A stretch of 45,379 bases of DNA from an uncultured Acidobacteriota bacterium (lineage in GTDB: Bacteria > Acidobacteriota > Thermoanaerobaculia > UBA5066): contig CAIMWE010000021.1 of NCBI GenBank assembly GCA_903845115.1, positions 1-45,379 on the forward strand, read 5' to 3'. Under the pieces are notes generated by a model that was not told where the DNA came from, did not search any database, and saw nothing but the letters and a program-made list of their open reading frames with translations. A program made the position numbers and the translations under genes. This document shows, in pieces, positions 45,301-45,379 of the stretch (position 1 is the first letter of the stretch; each line of letters opens with the position of its first letter).

Positions 45301-45379
45301 GAGGTCGATCCCGGCGTCCCGCTCGAGGTAGAGCCCGCCGTAGCCGCTCGGCTCGAACGAGATGGCGGCGCTCCCGGAG
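42307..45379 (-). CDS. Secreted GH44-family glycoside hydrolase with cohesin-like and tandem C-terminal modules (5' end outside window)
   Basis: The last 1023 or so residues of a large secreted enzyme; the signal peptide and start lie beyond the right edge. Visible order: a carbohydrate-binding beta-sandwich (to about 115, GLYLERDAGIDLSTYEALDF); a GH44 catalytic domain (about 120-590) with the acid/base Glu in LDNEPGIWSSTHRDVHP (near 323) and the nucleophile Glu in AITEYSWGGDKG (near 489); a cohesin-like domain (about 649-785, GCLEISLANS and ADLIYDGASLTP); and two related beta repeats (about 790-1023), HTDLRLMNPGPSAVTV and YRTNVVFVNPGTQAATV. GH44 enzymes cut beta-1,4-glucans and xyloglucan. 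The tandem tail may anchor or display the protein. It ends 33 bases before carB on the same strand. Confidence 0.92.
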   Translation of the reverse strand, partial: SGSAAISFEPSGYGGLYLERDAGIDLSTYEALDFWIHGGPSGGQNVRLAALVAGKISGDAAVSGFIPGGRIPAGQWVQVHVPFASLGTPSGVLSGFWFMDGSGGTQAPVYLDDIQLAERTAPPPAGAAVTVAVDPAAGRHAVSPLIYGVSFGTAAQLSRLKFPVRRWGGNGATRYSWQTDTQNSANDWFYISYAQDNANPGALPAGSTADLFIDEARAAGSEPLITVPLIGWTPVDRVRRWGFSVAKYGAQQQTECDAAGGASWCNPDAGNGKHKDGTPVTGNDPHDTSKEVGTGFVTDWMKHIASRVGTAGAGGVRFFALDNEPGIWSSTHRDVHPQKATYDELWQKTRDYAAAIKAQDPGAQLLGPVSWGWCEYFFSDADNCADGPDRQAHGGLPWLAWYLKQVNDTRQATGVRLIDYLDVHAYPYANNVALSDDESAATSALRLRSIKGLYDPTYTDESWVAQPVNLIPRLKAWIDQYCPGTKLAITEYSWGGDKGLSSTLAQAEVLAIFGREGVDLANRWTAPEDRSLVEDAFKLYLDYDGNGSRVGSESVQAVSSDVDAVGAYALRDSTRVYVLLFNKDTAARDAAVSIAGSTGTSAALYRVQASSRLGASGTVPVVRGALAVSLPARSATLAVIGGGPAGSGGNTGLFTVATASTAAGTQGCLEISLANSATPSIASFSADLIYDGASLTPASVTTSVSGKAAQGSVTSSGVYRVTVSGGNGALPNGPSASVCFATAAGKCGSFTVGFGAGTPTASDGNAAPVGVSGAAGALAVTGCDGAGGSARTYFLPSSAYSVGAGGAEFHTDLRLMNPGPSAVTVTPTLYDQTSGQAYPAAPFAVAGRSQVSYDNVLQSLFGRGPGAYGPIRLQTSGPLIVSSVVNNVNACGAGAVSGEWLPGLDASQAMTAGILVQLALSADGGTGYRTNVVFVNPGTQAATVSAGLRRGAGSSIGTSSIGPLPANGFRQVSLGGFPGAAGVTDTNLFLEFTSDQPVLAFASVINNGSGDPFAIVASPDTAR

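Overview
The window is very GC-rich (around 70 % by eye), densely packed DNA, about 95 % coding on both strands, with many 4-base start/stop overlaps (GTGA, ATGA and one probable CTGA). Gene content and style fit a chromosomal segment from the Acidobacteriota (Thermoanaerobaculia/Holophagae-like). The clues are Gram-negative envelope genes, pyruvate:ferredoxin oxidoreductase, a secreted GH44 enzyme with a tandem C-terminal module, and many GTG starts. That placement is inference; there is no rRNA gene to confirm it. I saw no tRNA, rRNA, CRISPR array, insertion sequence, integrase or phage gene.

Layout. 1-1605 (-): nucleotide-sugar genes, a UDP-GlcNAc/ManNAc-type 6-dehydrogenase followed by a sugar epimerase cut by the window edge. 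1672-9691 (-): pyruvate:ferredoxin oxidoreductase, a dihydroorotate-dehydrogenase-like flavoprotein and a very large CPBP-type membrane protease with a duplicated extracytoplasmic domain, spaced like an operon. 9831-12573: a small MerR/BldC-like DNA-binding protein (-) divergent from an FGGY sugar kinase (+), separated by an AT-rich patch with a palindrome; then a stand-alone flavodiiron-type metallo-beta-lactamase protein. 12650-16962 (+): an export system made of a membrane-fusion adaptor, an ATPase and two separate FtsX/MacB-type permeases. 16988-20630 (+): a GT-C-like membrane protein and a UbiD-type decarboxylase.

20661-23885 (-): an RlmI-like rRNA methyltransferase, a family-4 glycosyltransferase and an Arg/Gly/Pro-rich low-complexity protein. 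23930-25706 (+): a membrane-anchored protein resembling a degenerate chemoreceptor signalling hairpin, and a TPR protein. 25666-29777 (-): an aconitase-family enzyme with the swivel domain in front of the catalytic domain, and a UvrD-type helicase. 29816-32871 (+): inorganic pyrophosphatase, chorismate synthase and a class V aminotransferase. 32973-34203 (-): a crotonase lacking both usual catalytic glutamates and a two-CBS-domain protein. 34294-45379 (-): a tightly coupled run of GH44 glycoside hydrolase (5' end outside the window), carB, two tandem paralogous Wzy/WaaL-like membrane proteins, and a LytM-domain protein that has lost metal-site residues.

How it fits together. The genes suggest a heterotroph able to oxidise pyruvate through ferredoxin at low oxygen, with an oxygen/NO-related diiron-type protein nearby. 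Envelope work is spread through the window: nucleotide sugars, two polymerase/ligase-like proteins, glycosyltransferases, a LytM factor and a CPBP protease. No single new defence or mobile system was found. The most interesting points are a probable CTG start inside a translational-coupling chain, several enzyme folds with key residues lost, a duplicated-ectodomain CPBP protease, and an aconitase with non-standard domain order.
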